Assembly (NCBI GenBank): GCA_902538445.1
Contig: CACBFE010000003.1
Span: 34,069-98,068 of the forward strand
DNA: 64,000 nucleotides
Source: an uncultured Pelagibacteraceae bacterium
Lineage (GTDB): Bacteria > Pseudomonadota > Alphaproteobacteria > Pelagibacterales > Pelagibacteraceae
Direction of reading: 5' to 3'
Of this stretch, positions 61,525 to 64,000 are shown piece after piece (the stretch's first letter is position 1; each line of letters opens with the position of its first letter). Under the pieces are notes generated by a model. The model saw only the letters and a list, made by a program, of their open reading frames with translations. It was not told where the DNA came from and did no database searches. The position numbers and the translations under genes were made by a program.

Positions 61525-62302
61525 TTTTTTTTTAATTGCAGTTTTATGTTTAGGTTTCTCAAATTTGGAAGCCAAAAATAGTAAAGATGTTTCTAATACT
61601 GAAGTAAAAAAGAAAACTATCTCTCATAAAAAAAAATATTCTCTTAATTTAGTTAATAGTAAAGATGGTCATCCTGTGAGATCTGGAAAAAAATCTTACA
61701 GATTTGAAGTAAGATTAGGCGATTGTGGTAAAGATAGTGGTCACGATGATTGTAAAAAAGATAGACAAAGAACTGAGCTACAATTCAAAAAGCATCAAAT
61801 GGGTAAAAAAGATCATTGGTATTCTGCGTCAATTTATTTGCCAAATGACTATCAATCAGTAGCTCCAGTTAGAACTACTTTTGCTCAACTTTATGAAAAA
61901 GGTTGGAAGCCCATTCTTATGGTGACAGATAGAAGTGGAGAATGGTTAGAAGTTGGAAGAATGTGGAGTGGTGAGTATGTTGAGATGAAAAAAGCAATAA
62001 AGATAAATGATATGAAGGGTAAATGGACAGACTTACTTATCAATGCTCGATACTCAAGAGATGAAAATGGGTTCATGAAGGTTTGGATTAATAATAAATT
62101 AGTATTAAATTCAGAGAATATAAAAAATATTACGCCATATACCAAAAGAGGTGTTGGATTAGATTTTGGAATTTATCAGACATTTGTTAGCGGTTGGAAG
62201 AGGGAACATGGAGAAAAACCTTATCCAAATATGGTTGTCTACTTTGACGAAGTTAATTTAGGCTCTACAAAAGAAAAAGTAACAAAAAACCTAGGGAACT
62301 AG
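61493..62302 (+). CDS. exported polysaccharide-lyase-like (heparin lyase I fold) protein
   Basis: The signal peptide MLKILKSIRNSFFLIAVLCLGFSNLEA supports the ATG at 61493; a longer frame begins at 61481. The mature 240 residues have the pattern RFEVRLGDCGKD...DRQRTELQFKKH, HWYSASIYLPNDYQ, WTDLLINARYSRDENGFMKVWIN and RGVGLDFGIYQ, a jelly-roll lyase fold found in heparin lyase I and related families. It should cut or bind acidic polysaccharide in the periplasm. It overlaps the preceding gene and the convergent FMN-binding gene. Confidence 0.7.
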   Translation: MLKILKSIRNSFFLIAVLCLGFSNLEAKNSKDVSNTEVKKKTISHKKKYSLNLVNSKDGHPVRSGKKSYRFEVRLGDCGKDSGHDDCKKDRQRTELQFKKHQMGKKDHWYSASIYLPNDYQSVAPVRTTFAQLYEKGWKPILMVTDRSGEWLEVGRMWSGEYVEMKKAIKINDMKGKWTDLLINARYSRDENGFMKVWINNKLVLNSENIKNITPYTKRGVGLDFGIYQTFVSGWKREHGEKPYPNMVVYFDEVNLGSTKEKVTKNLGN

Positions 62303-62902
62303 CCAAGTAAACTTTTTAGAACCATTTAAATTTATTAATGCTCTTCTATGACCTTTGGCCGCTAAGTAAAGCCATTCAATACTTTTAATTTTACATCTAA
62401 TTACACAAAAGTTTTTGTATCCTGCTTCGCTTTCTTCTTTTGTAAAATCAAAGTTATCAAATTTATTATCTAACCCTGATGTTGGTTTTTCAGACACTGT
62501 CCCAGGTCCATTAGTAACTAAGTAACATTTTCTACTGATATGCCCTGTTTTTTCCCAAGACTCTTTTGTGACATCATTATTATAATTTACCTGACATTCG
62601 GCTTTTACTCTAAGTTGTATTTTTTCCTCTTTTCCGTAAAATAAAATTGAGCAATTAGGATTTTTTTTAATTTTTTCAATTTTTGAAGATCTAATATCAC
62701 TATGATATTGAATAAAATTATTTTGTTGATCTACTTTTCTTAAAACAACAACTCTTCCATCTAAATCTTTATCATTACCGCAGATAAAAACAGGTGTCCT
62801 AAACTCCGAGGATCTATCTTTAACTGCTTTAGTTAAAAGGTCCCATATTTTTTTTTCAATCTCTTGTGAATCTTCGTAGTAACTAATAACTTTTTGTGAC
62901 AC
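62291..62902 (-). CDS. pyridoxamine 5'-phosphate oxidase family (FMN-binding) protein
   Basis: This 203-residue split-barrel protein has RTPVFICGNDKDLDGRVVVLRKV near residue 36, IQYHSDIRSSKIEKIKKNPNCSILFYG near residue 79, and the C-terminal WLYLAAKGHRRALINL. The flavin-binding part is typical of PNPOx-like proteins, but the specific PdxH signature is not complete, so the substrate is uncertain. It starts directly after the stop of the dehydrogenase upstream. Confidence 0.75.
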   Translation of the reverse strand: MSQKVISYYEDSQEIEKKIWDLLTKAVKDRSSEFRTPVFICGNDKDLDGRVVVLRKVDQQNNFIQYHSDIRSSKIEKIKKNPNCSILFYGKEEKIQLRVKAECQVNYNNDVTKESWEKTGHISRKCYLVTNGPGTVSEKPTSGLDNKFDNFDFTKEESEAGYKNFCVIRCKIKSIEWLYLAAKGHRRALINLNGSKKFTWLVP

Positions 62903-63772
62903 TTATTTTCTAAATCTTTTGATTAAGCTTGAAGTATCCCATCTTTGACCACCCATTTTTTGTACTTCAGCATAATATTCATCAATTATTTTTGTAATAG
63001 GTAAAGGTGAGTTATTTTTCTTAGCTTCATCCATTGCTATTTTTAAATCTTTTCTCATCCAATCAACAGCAAACCCATAATCAAATTTGTCTTCAATCAT
63101 TGTTTTGTGTCTATTTTCCATTTGCCAAGACTGAGCAGCACCTTTTGAAATAACCTCTATAACATCATGCATATTTAATCCTGCGTTCATTCCAAAGTTA
63201 ATTGCCTCTGACAGTCCTTGCACAAGACCTGCAATGCAAATTTGATTTACCATTTTAGTTAACTGGCCACTTCCAGATGGACCTAATAATTTTATTTTCT
63301 TACTATAACAATCAATAACTGGTTCTGCTTTTTTAAATGGAGCTTCGTCTCCCCCAACCATCACCGTTAAAATTCCACCTTCAGCTCCAGCTTGTCCACC
63401 CGAAATGGGAGCATCTAAGAAATCAAAACCTTTTTCTTTTGCTACTTTATATAACTCTCGAGCAATGTTTGCTGAAGCAGTAGTATTATCTATATAGATT
63501 GAACCTTTTTTTGCAGTTTTAAATAATCCTTTGTCACCTAAAGTGACTTCTCTTAAATCATTATCGTTACCAACACATGTAAAAATAAAGTCGCTATCTT
63601 TTGCAGCATCCATAGGAGTATCTGCAATATTACCTTTATATTCTTTTGCCCACTTTTCAGCTTTAGCTTTAGTACGATTATAAACGGTTACATTGTGACC
63701 AGCTTTTGATATATAACCAGCCATGGGATAACCCATTACACCAAGACCTATGAAAGAAACTTTACAACTCAT
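62903..63772 (-). CDS. 3-hydroxyisobutyrate dehydrogenase family protein
   Basis: This 289-residue beta-hydroxyacid dehydrogenase has FIGLGVMGYPMAGYISKAGH, DAPISGGQAGAEGG near residue 119, and GSGQLTKMVNQICIAG with the catalytic Lys near residue 170. The family oxidises 3-hydroxyisobutyrate, tartronate semialdehyde and related acids with NAD(P). In SAR11-like genomes such enzymes serve C3/C4 acid use; 3-sulfolactaldehyde reductase is also in this family, but nothing ties this copy to it. Confidence 0.87.
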   Translation of the reverse strand: MSCKVSFIGLGVMGYPMAGYISKAGHNVTVYNRTKAKAEKWAKEYKGNIADTPMDAAKDSDFIFTCVGNDNDLREVTLGDKGLFKTAKKGSIYIDNTTASANIARELYKVAKEKGFDFLDAPISGGQAGAEGGILTVMVGGDEAPFKKAEPVIDCYSKKIKLLGPSGSGQLTKMVNQICIAGLVQGLSEAINFGMNAGLNMHDVIEVISKGAAQSWQMENRHKTMIEDKFDYGFAVDWMRKDLKIAMDEAKKNNSPLPITKIIDEYYAEVQKMGGQRWDTSSLIKRFRK

Positions 63773-63774
63773 TA

Positions 63775-64000
63775 ATGATTAACCTCACGTTAAATAAAAA
63801 AGTAATTATATTTGGATTTATATTTACATTTTTTTCTAGTTTTGGACAGAGCTTTTTTTTGGGATTGTTTAACGCACCGATAAGAAATGAACTTGGTATT
63901 ACTCATGGTCAATTCGGCAGCATCTATGCAAGCGCAACTATTTTTTCAAGTTTGCTTCTTATTTGGGTTGGAAAAAAAATAGATGATTATAGAATTTTAA
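63775..64000 (+). CDS. MFS transporter, 5' part (cut by window end)
   Basis: From the ATG at 63775 the frame stays open to the window end, giving 75 residues. They hold the first membrane helix (VIIFGFIFTFFSSFGQSFFLGLF), a loop with NELGITHGQFGSIYASATIFSSLLL as helix 2, then GKKIDDYR, the A-motif-like loop of major facilitators. It is divergent from the dehydrogenase gene with only two bases between the two start codons. Confidence 0.8.
   Translation, partial: MINLTLNKKVIIFGFIFTFFSSFGQSFFLGLFNAPIRNELGITHGQFGSIYASATIFSSLLLIWVGKKIDDYRIL

Noticed and set aside
1..64000. CRISPR arrays, insertion sequences, rRNA, prophage
   Set aside because: No spaced direct repeats, transposase motifs, rRNA-like stretches or phage genes were seen.
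1..64000. Riboswitches of SAR11 (glycine, SAM-V types)
   Set aside because: Gaps before xsc, dctP, tpa and mtnP were read and show no convincing conserved riboswitch core or long leader.

Overview
The window is AT-rich, very tightly packed alphaproteobacterial DNA, most likely from the SAR11 clade (Pelagibacterales). The grounds are Lys/Asn-rich proteins, start/stop overlaps (TAATG, ATGA) at many junctions, an AprM-AprB-AprA sulfite oxidation set, SBP-dependent transporters and almost no spacer DNA. No gap without a gene exceeds about 175 bases. I saw no rRNA, CRISPR array, insertion sequence or phage gene. One tRNA is present.

Region 1 (1-38.4 kb) is mainly organosulfonate and sulfur metabolism. 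After a broken-off MFS gene come a TauE/SafE-type permease, a CADD-like protein with the full set of residues expected of a self-sacrificing pABA synthase, and a small nucleotidyltransferase. Next is aprM-aprB-aprA plus a second TauE/SafE permease (sulfite oxidation and export). suyB-suyA (sulfolactate sulfo-lyase) and xsc (sulfoacetaldehyde acetyltransferase) are divergent. A SxtJ/DUF5989/carbamoyltransferase group follows, then a seven-gene minus-strand chain (GMC oxidoreductase, TerC, two SDRs, M23 peptidase, methyltransferase, SGNH hydrolase). A TRAP transporter with an HpsN-like dehydrogenase and a zinc alcohol dehydrogenase comes next (probable dihydroxypropanesulfonate, DHPS, use). Then an operon of small ferredoxin-like-fold proteins, then pta, a sulfolactate-dehydrogenase-like gene and a racemase. 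The region ends with tauABC, taurine-pyruvate aminotransferase and alanine dehydrogenase. Inferred flow: DHPS -> (R)-sulfolactate -> pyruvate + sulfite; taurine -> sulfoacetaldehyde -> acetyl phosphate + sulfite -> acetyl-CoA; sulfite -> APS (Apr) or export. ATP sulfurylase is not in the window.

Region 2 (38.4-50.3 kb) is surface polysaccharide biosynthesis: several glycosyltransferases, tRNA-Met, a DUF4956 / CotH-like / VTC-domain three-gene operon, DUF4422, rmlBADC-type dTDP-sugar genes and another epimerase.

Region 3 (50.3-58.0 kb) joins purine salvage and polyamine by-product recycling: apt, mtnP, mtnA, a class II aldolase and a fused SpeD-SpeE gene, consistent with a methylthioadenosine/DHAP shunt, with two paralogous SGNH-like membrane proteins interleaved. 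Region 4 (58-64 kb) has glycosyltransferases, a thioredoxin-like protein, a gamma-carbonic anhydrase family protein, a polysaccharide-lyase-like protein, an FMN-binding oxidase family protein, a 3-hydroxyisobutyrate dehydrogenase family protein and the 5' part of another MFS gene.

The most notable observations are an in-frame TAA in aprA with a 29-codon AprA-like tail preserved behind it, intrinsic-terminator hairpins directly after the binding-protein gene in both the TRAP and the taurine operons, a TauC permease with an extension of roughly 400 residues, and the unexplained small-protein operon at 26.2-28.3 kb.
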